DNA of 44,246 nt from Holosporales bacterium (lineage in GTDB: Bacteria; Pseudomonadota; Alphaproteobacteria; UBA3830; JAIRWN01), in the NCBI GenBank assembly GCA_031263535.1, contig JAISFO010000006.1:1-44246 (forward strand), given 5' to 3'. Both the position numbers and the translations under genes were made by a program. Shown piece by piece: positions 26,622 to 34,667 of this stretch. Under the pieces are notes generated by a model. The model did not search any database and had not been told where the DNA came from. It saw nothing but the letters and a program-made list of their open reading frames with translations. Position 1 is the first letter of the stretch, and every line of letters begins with the position of its first letter.

Positions 26622-28079
26622 ATGATGGCGCTTATGAATATACATTGGCTGGATTCCTCCATAATTGCTGCTTACTTAGTTGTCACGATGATAGTTGGCG
26701 CGCTTTACGGAAGAAAAACTTCAACCGTTAAAGATTATTTAGTAGGGAATAAAAACTTTTCAGTATCCGTTTTGCTGATGACAATATGTGCAACTTGGTT
26801 GACTGGCGAGTGGTTACTTGGCACAGCGACTGAGGTCTATATTTCTGGCTTCAGCTATATAGTTCCGAGTGTGTTATCTGGTTCGTCTTGTTTTTTTATA
26901 ATGTATATAGTTGCGCCAAGGGTTGCTAAATTTTCGCGTGCCTACACCGTCGGGGACGTTATGCACGCCATGTTTGGAATACCTGGGAAAATAGCAACCG
27001 GCGTGCTGGGCTTAGTGTTATCTATTGGTTTCGTAAGCACCCAAGTAAAATGTATGGGATATGTCTCTGAGTACTTTTTTGATTCTAAAATGCTTGGAAT
27101 TATGGTTGGCGGCGGGGCGGTCGTATTATATACAGCCATGGGCGGGATTAAGTCTGTTGCCTTTACAGATGTTGTGCAGTTCCTGGTTTTGATAGTGGCA
27201 ATTCCATTGGTTTATTCCATTACCCTGAGTGCTGTAGGTGGGTACAGTGGACTGCTGAACAAGCTTCCCGCAGATTACTTTACAATACCAAATAAGGATA
27301 TAGTTAAAGATCTGGCTATATTTGTGGTGCTGGGAATACCCTTTTTAGATCCAGCTATGAGCCAAAGAATGCTTATGAATGGCCCAGGCTTTGGTATCAG
27401 AAAGCCTTTTAAAATTCTGACATTTGTTATGCTGATTCTGTATTTTTTCGCAGCAATCACAGGGGCGGTAGTATATGTATGCTATCCTGGAATAGACCCT
27501 AATTTAGCCTATCCCCTTATGATTGACTACGGGCTGCCGTGTGGAGTCAAGGGGCTAGCAATTGCAGGAATTTTTGCCGTGCTTATGTCCACGGCCGATT
27601 CCTATGTGAACGTTGCTGCGTCATCGCTTATGTATGATACATTCGGCGTGATGATAAACAGCAAATTTTATCAAAGGCACAAGCTGCAAATGCTGAAACT
27701 TTCTTCTTTCGCTATAGGCGGATTGGCTTTACTTGTCGCTATGTTGGACCTTAGAGCGATCGAGCTTATTATTAACTTTTGTGGCTTTTGGGGGCCTGTC
27801 GTTTTAATACCGCTTTATGCAGGACTGTTCGGGTTTGTGACAACTCCTTTATCCTTCACCGTTGGCGGAATTGTTGGGCTTTTGGTTACTGCTTACCTAA
27901 AACTGTTCGTCAGCGATATGTCTTTCTGGATCTCGATTCCCATATCGATGGTGGCCAATGGCCTGGCGTTTTTCATTACGCACCACGTACAGAAGTATTT
28001 CTTTACCTTCGACTTTGTACGTAAAGTGAACGAGCGCAAAGACGCCATAGCTGAAGCTCAAGGTATTGTAAGGCCTTAA
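26622..28079 (+). CDS. sodium:solute symporter family (SSS) transporter
   Basis: A polytopic protein of 485 residues with about 13 membrane spans, matching the SSS family (proline, pantothenate, sugar or acetate carriers). Landmarks: DYLVGNKNFS after span 1, a hydroxyl-rich second span (ATWLTGEWLLGTATE), YTAMGGIKSVAFTDVVQF and AIAGIFAVLMSTADSYVNVAAS, the Na+-site helix with Ser/Thr and Asp. The substrate cannot be told. The 86-base leader is AT-rich; the start is one of two adjacent ATGs (26622 or 26625). It stands apart from murC and likely has its own promoter. Confidence 0.88.
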   Translation: MMALMNIHWLDSSIIAAYLVVTMIVGALYGRKTSTVKDYLVGNKNFSVSVLLMTICATWLTGEWLLGTATEVYISGFSYIVPSVLSGSSCFFIMYIVAPRVAKFSRAYTVGDVMHAMFGIPGKIATGVLGLVLSIGFVSTQVKCMGYVSEYFFDSKMLGIMVGGGAVVLYTAMGGIKSVAFTDVVQFLVLIVAIPLVYSITLSAVGGYSGLLNKLPADYFTIPNKDIVKDLAIFVVLGIPFLDPAMSQRMLMNGPGFGIRKPFKILTFVMLILYFFAAITGAVVYVCYPGIDPNLAYPLMIDYGLPCGVKGLAIAGIFAVLMSTADSYVNVAASSLMYDTFGVMINSKFYQRHKLQMLKLSSFAIGGLALLVAMLDLRAIELIINFCGFWGPVVLIPLYAGLFGFVTTPLSFTVGGIVGLLVTAYLKLFVSDMSFWISIPISMVANGLAFFITHHVQKYFFTFDFVRKVNERKDAIAEAQGIVRP

Positions 28080-28202
28080 CGCTTAGGGCAGTTAATGGCC
28101 TGAATAGCTCTAAGTATCTATAACCGCTTTTACAGGCGTGCTGTTAGTTCGTAAATGTGCTATATCCAGCCTTAAGTGTTGAATCAGAGCGTGCTGCTTA
28201 CT

Positions 28203-28340
28203 GTGAGAATATCCTACAGTTTTGGTATGATGGATTTATTGCATGCAGGGCATATAGAGGCTCTGAAGCAGGCCAAGGCATCTTGCGATCGGCACATATT
28301 TTTGCTACCCATTGATTTCGCGAAAAAAAATCAAAACTAA
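28203..28340 (+). pseudogene. N-terminal fragment of a cytidylyltransferase-like (HxGH) protein
   Basis: A 45-codon frame from GTG 28203 reads SFGMMDLLHAGHIEALKQAK near its start. This matches the first strand and catalytic HxGH motif of glycerol-3-phosphate cytidylyltransferase-like nucleotidyltransferases (typically TFDLLHxGHxxxLxxAK), then the second strand RHIFLLPIDF. The frame ends after 45 residues where the family needs 130 or more. A run of eight A lies just before the stop, but neither other frame continues the family. It is most simply a truncated remnant. It lies between the symporter and infA and opposes infA. Confidence 0.6.
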
Positions 28341-28408
28341 TTCCTTAATTCAATACTTGCCGCCATATCCTCTAGTGTCGCCATCAGAACCCAAGATAGC
28401 TTCGCTTG

Positions 28409-28627
28409 TCACTTTTCTCGGAATATTATTCTGCCTTTTGTAAGGTCGTATGGGGTCATCTCTACTTGAACTTTGTCGCCTGCCAGTACTCGTATTCGGT
28501 TTTTTCTCATGCGTCCAGAAGCATGCGCTAATATCGTATGACCGTTTTCCAGCTTCACCCGAAACATAGTGTTAGGCAGCACCTCTGTCACTTCGCCCGC
28601 AAACTCAATTAAATCGTCTTTTGCCAT
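28409..28627 (-). CDS. infA: translation initiation factor IF-1
   Basis: A 72-residue OB-fold protein that binds the ribosomal A site during initiation. The sequence is canonical: [41 protein letters not shown], and [28 protein letters not shown] ribosome site precedes the ATG. It stands alone on the minus strand. The 28628-28787 stretch upstream holds no gene. Confidence 0.98.
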   Translation of the reverse strand: MAKDDLIEFAGEVTEVLPNTMFRVKLENGHTILAHASGRMRKNRIRVLAGDKVQVEMTPYDLTKGRIIFREK

Positions 28628-28766
28628 TTACCTTCGCAAACTGTTGCTTTGCTATACAAGTTTATACAACAAAAACGCATAACATTTAACCATCTCTAGC
28701 CTTGCATGATTCACAAAGGTTCAGGTGTTACTTATAAGTCACATCTGCCCATTGTGATGGACGCCC

Positions 28767-28793
28767 TTGATGTTGCAGTCAGATTTGTATAGA
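28767..28793 (+). promoter_or_regulatory. probable tRNA-Glu promoter
   Basis: TTGATG (28767-28772) and TATAGA (28788-28793) are 15 bases apart, which is short; the -10 ends 12 bases before the tRNA. Confidence 0.35.
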
Positions 28794-28805
28794 CTCAGCC
28801 TCGCT

Positions 28806-28881
28806 GTCCCCTTCGTCTAGTGGTCCAGGACATCGCCCTCTCACGGCGGCAACGGGGGTTCGACTCCCCTAGGGGACGCCA
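28806..28881 (+). tRNA. tRNA-Glu (anticodon CTC)
   Basis: Full cloverleaf: acceptor GTCCCCT pairs with AGGGGAC, discriminator G, encoded CCA at 28879-28881. The anticodon stem CGCC/GGCG encloses CTCTCAC, giving CTC for GAG. T loop GTTCGACTC. A TTC-anticodon gene is expected elsewhere for GAA. Confidence 0.95.
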
Positions 28882-28910
28882 TTTTCTTTGTATGGCGAAG
28901 GCTGTCCTGG

Positions 28911-29663
28911 GTGCATATAAAATCAGTTAAATTCCCTGTCGTAAATCCAGGTGCAGATTTTTGCGTTATCCTGAAAGATAATCTGCCAAAGATTGGTGAC
29001 AATTCCATTCTGGCCATAACATCCAAAATTGTCAGCCTTTTTGAATCGCGCGTTATCGCAAAAAAAGACGTAAAGATTAAGGCCGATTTGGTAAAGCAGG
29101 AAAGCGATTTTTACCTAGAAACCAGCCAAGACAACCCCATGTTTATCACAATAAAACACGGGATGCTTATACCTGCGGCTGGTATAGATGAATCCAACGG
29201 TGACGATCGTTATGTTCTGTATCCGCTTAGCCCATTCGCCTCAGCCGAGCGAATCTGGCGATATGTTAAAGAGCTTTTTGGAATAAAAAACCTTGGCGTA
29301 ATTATAACAGACAGTCACACCACCCCAATGCGCAGGGGCGTAACCGGCATAGCCTTAAGCTGGTGCGGACTTGGGGCAACCAGAAACTGCATAGGCCGAT
29401 GTGATATATTTAAAAACAGACTGCAATATACTTATGTTAACAACATCGATGCTCTTGCTGCTGCAGCGGTATTCACAATGGGCGAAGCAGATGAGCAGAC
29501 CCCTACGGCAATTATCACTAACGCCCCTAATATAACCTTCACCCAAGCCCCACCGTCTCAAGATGAAGTAAACAGTTTTATGATTAATCTTGAAGAAGAT
29601 CTGTATGGCCCTATACTTAACCGGGCAAACTGGATTAAAGGCGGTGGTGGATCAGCTTTATGA
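28911..29663 (+). CDS. CofE-like glutamate ligase, probable folylglutamate synthase (FolC2-type)
   Basis: A 250-residue member of the F420-0:gamma-glutamyl ligase family (COG1478). Landmarks: ILAITSKIVSLFESRVI near the N-terminus, YVLYPLSPFASAERIW, LGVIITDSHTTPMRRGVTGIALSW (metal and nucleotide site), and DALAAAAVFTMGEADEQTPTAII. Bacteria of this kind do not make F420. In Chlamydia, a COG1478 protein beside folate genes was shown to replace FolC by adding glutamate to folate. Here the gene overlaps a fused folK-folP by 4 bases (ATGA), which points to the same role; that is inference from context. The start is GTG 28911 behind GAAGG. Confidence 0.8.
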   Translation: MHIKSVKFPVVNPGADFCVILKDNLPKIGDNSILAITSKIVSLFESRVIAKKDVKIKADLVKQESDFYLETSQDNPMFITIKHGMLIPAAGIDESNGDDRYVLYPLSPFASAERIWRYVKELFGIKNLGVIITDSHTTPMRRGVTGIALSWCGLGATRNCIGRCDIFKNRLQYTYVNNIDALAAAAVFTMGEADEQTPTAIITNAPNITFTQAPPSQDEVNSFMINLEEDLYGPILNRANWIKGGGGSAL

Positions 29664-30961
29664 AGTGTTCAGTTGTTTATATAAGCCTGGGGGCAAATGT
29701 TGGCAATCGATTGGATAATCTGAGGATTGCCGTCACCAAAATTGGCGAGAGATGTCTTTCAAATATCAAGGGATCTATTATCCTAGAAACCCCGGCTATA
29801 TTACTGCCAGGCTCACCAAAGTCTTGGGACAAGCCGTTTTTGAATATGGTCATAAGGGGCGAAACCCAACTTACTCCACACCAGCTTATGGATCAGCTAA
29901 AGCAAATAGAGGTAGAGCTTGGAAAACCAGTCCAGCATGAGAAATGGAGCCCTAGAACAATCGATTTAGATATACTTTTATATGGAGATGAGGCTGTTGA
30001 AATCCCAGACTTAACAATACCGCATAAAGAATTATTAAATCGGCCATTTTTCCTGCATTTGATAGGTTTAATTGACCCTAAAGCGACGTATCCTGATCAC
30101 ACAACAACCGCCGACTTGGCTATAGACCTGTCGTCTTTATTTACCAACAGCTTTGTCCTGTTTCCCAAGCTGGTTGGGGTAGTCAATATTACACCAGACT
30201 CATTTTCCGATGGTGGTCAGCATTTTAAGACAGAGGAAGCGATAGAGCACGCAATTCGCTTAGTCAAGCAAGGTGCCGCGGTCATAGAGCTTGGACCACA
30301 ATCGCTTAGAGTTGGCGCTGAGCTGCTAGACGTACATCAGGAATGGGCAAGGCTAGAGCCAGTTCTTGCTGGGATTGAGGATTTTCAGAAGCATGAGAAA
30401 TATAAGATCTGCATCAGTATAGAAACGCTGTCCCCTGAGATTGTGCAAAAAATTATAAACAGGGGCCCAGTATATTGGATAAACGACGTTGTCAATAAAT
30501 GGGATGACCATACGCTTAAAGCCATAGCAGAAAGCGGAGGCAAAATCGTCTCTATGCACTCGCTGGACGTTCCGCCTAAAAAAGAACACACGATTAAAGG
30601 CGATGCAGTTGAGCATGTTAACGCCTGGGCCAAGGAGACTTATACAAGACTATGCAGTAATGGGTTTACTAAAGACCAAATTGTATTTGATCCGGGGCTT
30701 GGTTTTGGGAAAAATTGCTATCAAAATCTGGCGCTTTTAAGAAATGTTGAGGCGCTTAAGCAAATAGGCTGCGAGGTAATGATGGGGCATTCGCGTAAAT
30801 CGTACTTCAGCGCCGTAACAAGGCTTCCGCCCGCTGAGCGCGATCTTGAAACAATGGCAGTCAGTTCAGTACTTGCCGAAAGCGGCGCCGATTACTTACG
30901 CGTGCATAACGTTGCCGATCATCAAAGATTTTTTGCCGCTCGCGCTTTGGCGATACCATAA
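29660..30961 (+). CDS. folKP: FolK-FolP fusion: HPPK pyrophosphokinase plus dihydropteroate synthase
   Basis: Two consecutive folate steps in one 433-residue protein. FolK spans about 1-160: SLGANVGNRLDNL, WDKPFLNMVIRGET, and SPRTIDLDILLYGD with HKELLNRPFFLHL. FolP starts at about residue 170: GVVNITPDSFSDGG (pterin site), WINDVVN, FDPGLGFGKN and MGHSRKSYF. The pABA-loop motif, normally DIGGESTRPGA, reads ELGPQSLRVGA at residues 210-220, and the S-x-D-T-like strand reads SIETL. So two usual aspartates are glutamates, and the STRP contact is changed. The same fusion occurs in Chlamydia and some gammaproteobacteria. It overlaps the CofE-like gene and is its likely operon partner. Confidence 0.93.
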   Translation: MKCSVVYISLGANVGNRLDNLRIAVTKIGERCLSNIKGSIILETPAILLPGSPKSWDKPFLNMVIRGETQLTPHQLMDQLKQIEVELGKPVQHEKWSPRTIDLDILLYGDEAVEIPDLTIPHKELLNRPFFLHLIGLIDPKATYPDHTTTADLAIDLSSLFTNSFVLFPKLVGVVNITPDSFSDGGQHFKTEEAIEHAIRLVKQGAAVIELGPQSLRVGAELLDVHQEWARLEPVLAGIEDFQKHEKYKICISIETLSPEIVQKIINRGPVYWINDVVNKWDDHTLKAIAESGGKIVSMHSLDVPPKKEHTIKGDAVEHVNAWAKETYTRLCSNGFTKDQIVFDPGLGFGKNCYQNLALLRNVEALKQIGCEVMMGHSRKSYFSAVTRLPPAERDLETMAVSSVLAESGADYLRVHNVADHQRFFAARALAIP

Positions 30962-30976
30962 GTTTTTTGCTAGTCG

Positions 30977-31189
30977 CTACGCGCCAGATGCCTTGAGCCT
31001 TTCTTTTACTTGCTGTTTTTCTTTTTCAAATGACTGAGACTGCTGAGTAGAGATATTCTGAAGCTTAAGGTATCCCCTATGGTCCAATAAGGTATTCCCG
31101 CCTTTCGTACACCCACATAAAACGCATACGACGGCCAACCATATTGACGGCTTAAAGCTGGCCAAAGCCTTAAGCTTCACCTTCCACAT
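30977..31189 (-). CDS. small predicted lipoprotein
   Basis: A 70-residue protein of unknown function. From ATG 31189 it has a basic start (MWKVKLKAL), a hydrophobic core and a lipobox VLCGC, so Cys27 would be lipidated. The mature part is short, polar and helical (STQQSQSFEKEKQQVKERL), perhaps coiled. The start overlaps the end of the ybjN gene by 20 bases in another frame; they are likely co-transcribed. Frame-internal GTG starts are possible. Confidence 0.6.
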   Translation of the reverse strand: MWKVKLKALASFKPSIWLAVVCVLCGCTKGGNTLLDHRGYLKLQNISTQQSQSFEKEKQQVKERLKASGA

Positions 31190-31646
31190 CCATAAGGCAA
31201 ACCTCAACGGCTTTTTCGGGTGGGGTTCCAGTCTCAATCACCATGTTAAAAGCCGGCACAAACTTATTGCATTCAATCAGCACTGTATCGATCATTTTTT
31301 CAAGCACTTCCGCGTAGGCGTACTCTTCCTGAATGACATTAGAAACGCAAAATATCACCATGCGTTGAGACAATATTAAATCAAAATGCCCAAACCACAG
31401 CTTTTCGTTCATGGTGGCAACCAACTCTGTTATTTCTTTTAGTTTGCTGTCCTCGAACTTTGTGGACATATCGCAATAGCAGTGCAGGATGCGCCTGTCT
31501 CGATTCCATGAAAAACCCAAAGCATATTTGCCACAGTGTCCTGACATAGTGGCGCATATTCGGCCGTCAAAACGCTTATGCTTGCAATCCCATTGTGTAA
31601 ACATGGTTTCAAGCATCTCAATCGGCGTATAGGTGCTGTAAGTCAT
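31170..31646 (-). CDS. YbjN-domain protein
   Basis: A 158-residue cytoplasmic protein with the YbjN domain found in most alphaproteobacteria. Family landmarks: the N-terminal PIEMLETMFTQWDCKHKRFDG, RDRRILHCYCDM, the strongly conserved MNEKLWFGHFDL, and NKFVPAFNMVIETGTPPEKAVEVCLMDVEGEA at the end. The fold resembles type III secretion chaperones. No specific role is known; in E. coli a related protein affects motility and exopolysaccharide. It is divergent from rlmN with 73 bases between. Confidence 0.85.
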   Translation of the reverse strand: MTYSTYTPIEMLETMFTQWDCKHKRFDGRICATMSGHCGKYALGFSWNRDRRILHCYCDMSTKFEDSKLKEITELVATMNEKLWFGHFDLILSQRMVIFCVSNVIQEEYAYAEVLEKMIDTVLIECNKFVPAFNMVIETGTPPEKAVEVCLMDVEGEA

Positions 31647-31719
31647 AATCTTTGCTCGCGCACATGGCTAGCGACATGCTAAACTGACCGCCAATTAATG
31701 TAAAGCCAATCTGAAGCCT

Positions 31720-32796
31720 TTGCAGTATAAAAACCACCCTCAGTGCATATTCGACCTAACTTTACTGGCGCTTACGGCTTTTCTTGAAAAAAATGGAGTG
31801 GAAAAATTCCGAGCCAACCAGGTCTGGAATTGGCTGTATGTCCAAGGCCAATTTGACTTTAGTCAAATGATAAATTTGCCCGGCTCTTTAAGGGCTTTTT
31901 TGCAAGATCAATTATCTTGTGAACTGGCAAAACCGGCCAAAGAGCTTGCGTCTGCTGATGGAACGAAAAAATGGCTGTTTGAAGCGCCAGACGGCAAAAG
32001 CTTTGAGGCTGTTTTTATTCCAGATAAGACCCGGGGAACACTTTGCATTTCAAGCCAGATTGGCTGTTTTATCGGCTGCAAATTCTGTTACACCGGCACC
32101 CAAGGCTTTGAGCGAAACCTCACTTCTGGCGAAATCGTTGCACAGGTACTGTTCGCCAAAAAAATCCTTGGCGAGTGGCCAACAAGTCCCCATAACAAGA
32201 AAATTACTAACTTAGTGTTCATGGGCATGGGCGAGCCGTTATTTAACTATGACAACGTATGCACGGCCATAAGCATACTTATAAGCCAGGAAGGCTTAGC
32301 CTTTTCAAGACACAGTATAACCGTATCCACATCCGGCATAACGGATAAAATACTGCCATTGGCGCAGGATACTGGCGTTAATCTGGCTATATCACTACAC
32401 AGCGTAGACGAAGACAAAAGGTCGCGCCTGATGCCAATTAATCAAACTTTTAAATTGAGCGAACTTCTTGCTGTTGTAAAACAGTATCCAGAAGCCAGCA
32501 GGACTGAGCGAGTAACTTTTGAGTATATTATGCTTAAGGATTTTAATGACTCTAAGGCTGACGCGCTTTTACTGGCACGCACGATAAGCGGCATCCGTGC
32601 AAAAGTAAACCTTATTCCTTTTAACCCTTGGAAAGGAAGCGATTTAGAGCCTTCCGACCCGGAGGTTATTCAAAATTTTGCAAAAATCCTTCGCAAAGCT
32701 GGTTACACATGTACAATTCGTAACAGCCGTGGACAGGATATAATGGCCGCTTGTGGTCAGCTTAAAACTTCAAAGCCCTTACCAAATATTAGCTAA
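31720..32796 (+). CDS. rlmN: dual-specificity RNA methyltransferase RlmN
   Basis: Radical SAM enzyme that methylates C2 of A2503 in 23S rRNA and A37 in some tRNAs. The 358 residues have FRANQVWNWLYVQG, the radical SAM motif CFIGCKFC (three cysteines holding the 4Fe-4S cluster), VFMGMGEPLFNYDNV, ISLHS, and the C-terminal catalytic cysteine region near DIMAACGQL. The frame opens at TTG 31720; an in-frame TAA at 31696 bars earlier starts, and no ATG lies in the first part, so TTG (or CTG 31711) is the start. Confidence 0.95.
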   Translation: MQYKNHPQCIFDLTLLALTAFLEKNGVEKFRANQVWNWLYVQGQFDFSQMINLPGSLRAFLQDQLSCELAKPAKELASADGTKKWLFEAPDGKSFEAVFIPDKTRGTLCISSQIGCFIGCKFCYTGTQGFERNLTSGEIVAQVLFAKKILGEWPTSPHNKKITNLVFMGMGEPLFNYDNVCTAISILISQEGLAFSRHSITVSTSGITDKILPLAQDTGVNLAISLHSVDEDKRSRLMPINQTFKLSELLAVVKQYPEASRTERVTFEYIMLKDFNDSKADALLLARTISGIRAKVNLIPFNPWKGSDLEPSDPEVIQNFAKILRKAGYTCTIRNSRGQDIMAACGQLKTSKPLPNIS

Positions 32797-32836
32797 GGGC
32801 TCTGAAATTAGTAACGCAAATTAGTTTTTAAAACTG

Positions 32837-34447
32837 TTATTCACTGTGGGCGATTGCTGCAAAAACCTGACCATCCTTTGATTCCTTTACTGTTTCCCAG
32901 CTCCGAAATCCATCTTGGCTAGTAATTATGCTATTTTCCCCCGTAATAGCGAATTGTGTTCCGCCATCCTGAATGACTCTACGAAATAAGCCAGGAGATT
33001 TTGGGGCACGATCCCAACCGCCACCTGTTGTACTAGTGTACATATTAGATTCTGTGGTGACAATAAGCCTGTCTGCGGCATAGGTAATAAAAAGGGATTC
33101 ATTAACGTTTGGCTCCTTGTGCCATGGACAACTATTAGCGATACATCGAAAGCTCTTTAAGTCTAAACTACCATATGTACGATCACTACTTACAGCTATA
33201 CATTGATTTCCACTATATGTGACAACTCCCAAAAAAGGGCGATCACTATCAATTTCCGTTAAATGCAAGCTTTTTCCATTGTCTGAGCTGCTAAGCAACA
33301 CGCCAATTGATTGCGGATAATAGGGATAGGTATTACTGCGCTTTTGACAAGCCCCAAAAATAACGAACTCATTTTGCCAACAAACAATGCTATTTAATTT
33401 GTAATTTGAATATATCCCATCAGGTAACTTTAATAATTGCCAATTAATTCCTCCATCTAAGCTAACTAACAGCGTTCCTTTATCTCCTGTCACAATAAAT
33501 TGATTGTTATAAAAAATAACACGGAATAAATCTTGCTCAGTACCAGAATTTTGTTTCGTAAAACCAAGTCCATTTGGGCTGATCCATATACGCCCACCAT
33601 CTCCTACAGCGACAAACCATCCCGCCCCATGAGCAACGTCTTTTACCTTTCCATCGAAACGCAATTGTCGTTCAAAATGAACCCCTTGATCAAAGCTAAC
33701 TAGCCCAAATCCCTCATCAAACAAAGATCCTACCACGACCATTCGGTTTGTGCCGCCATATGCGATACCCCGATCGATAAGACTTGGTATGTTATTTAGG
33801 CCATTGTATCGAGGATCGATTCCCTCTGCTCCTCTTCCTAAATCTAGGCTTGCTATCCTAGCCAGGATGGCAAGAACATTAGGCTCACAACGCAGCATCC
33901 TACCCATTGTGTTTAATTTTTGCGTAAAATCCTCGGACCCCATTGCCGAAAGTAAGGCCGGAATAGTAGAATGTTTGCTTGGATCTAAGCCAATACGAGC
34001 AGCAACCTGCCCTAGATAAGGTCTGGGAGCCGATGCCTCCGAACCAGCTTCGTCGTCGCTGCCAGAACCTACCAAAGCCGCTTGCCCATCAACATGAGCT
34101 TCAGGGGCTGGGGGAGCCGTTGGATCAATTTCATCATCATTAGTGCTATCGTCATGATGATGATAAGGTTTTTGTGCAGCTGCATAAACTACTTTTTGAA
34201 GTCTTTCGGCATCTGTTGATCCATGATCCACTATCCCTAACTTAGCTTCTGCCATTCTTAAAACTTTAGCATTGGATTCAGCGCATGCTCGAAGAGCTAG
34301 CATTTCTTTTCTCACCGACGCTAACTTATCCTCCATTGCAGATTCCTCAACAGAGAAAATTAAGCTGGTAGATGGGCGAGAAGCAATGGCGGTATGTAGA
34401 TTAAAAATAACAAACCCGACCGACATGCAATAATTAAACTTTTTCAA
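32837..34447 (-). CDS. secreted coiled-coil plus beta-propeller protein (copy 1 of 2)
   Basis: Unknown function, 536 residues. The order is: signal peptide (residues 1-23, ending TAIAS); coiled coil (33-95); acidic, Pro/Ala-rich linker with a His run (96-140); helical domain (145-215) with GLDPSKHSTIPALLSAM; then about seven propeller-like repeats to the end, each with a strand pattern like FVAVGDGGRIWIS or FIVTGDKGTLLVSLDGGINW. This recalls BNR or YCF48 repeats, a seven-bladed beta-propeller. The same order occurs in the gene at 34668-36413. The start is TTG 34447 with an AAAGGA ribosome site. The promoter is at 34477-34505. Likely periplasmic or surface-exposed; role inferred only from architecture. 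Confidence 0.75.
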   Translation of the reverse strand: MKKFNYCMSVGFVIFNLHTAIASRPSTSLIFSVEESAMEDKLASVRKEMLALRACAESNAKVLRMAEAKLGIVDHGSTDAERLQKVVYAAAQKPYHHHDDSTNDDEIDPTAPPAPEAHVDGQAALVGSGSDDEAGSEASAPRPYLGQVAARIGLDPSKHSTIPALLSAMGSEDFTQKLNTMGRMLRCEPNVLAILARIASLDLGRGAEGIDPRYNGLNNIPSLIDRGIAYGGTNRMVVVGSLFDEGFGLVSFDQGVHFERQLRFDGKVKDVAHGAGWFVAVGDGGRIWISPNGLGFTKQNSGTEQDLFRVIFYNNQFIVTGDKGTLLVSLDGGINWQLLKLPDGIYSNYKLNSIVCWQNEFVIFGACQKRSNTYPYYPQSIGVLLSSSDNGKSLHLTEIDSDRPFLGVVTYSGNQCIAVSSDRTYGSLDLKSFRCIANSCPWHKEPNVNESLFITYAADRLIVTTESNMYTSTTGGGWDRAPKSPGLFRRVIQDGGTQFAITGENSIITSQDGFRSWETVKESKDGQVFAAIAHSE

Positions 34448-34476
34448 TTATTTCCTTTCTAAATTGGCTATCTTCC

Positions 34477-34505
34477 ATACTATAATAGCAATTCATATTT
34501 GTCAA
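34477..34505 (-). promoter_or_regulatory. promoter of propeller gene copy 1
   Basis: A perfect -35 TTGACA (34505-34500) on the minus strand is followed by TAGTAT at 17 bases, or TATAGT at 15 bases. It lies about 30 bases before the TTG start. Confidence 0.55.
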
Positions 34506-34591
34506 GATGTTTTTTTATCTAAACGATCAATCAAGCACGACCTTCGGCAAGTGCAATGTAAATTACAATAAGGAAAATTAAAAAAAATAAT

Positions 34592-34623
34592 AAAGCCACC
34601 CGCGTAAGTGGATGGCCGGCTTT
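34592..34623 (-). terminator. Rho-independent terminator of propeller gene copy 2
   Basis: On the minus strand AAAGCC...GGCTTT (with an inner CCAC/GTGG alternative) is followed by ATTATTTTTTTT. It lies about 45 bases past the stop of the gene ending at 34668 and separates the two paralogues. Confidence 0.65.
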
Positions 34624-34667
34624 GTAAAGATTAACTAGCGTACTCCTGGGCATAAAGCGCGCAATAT

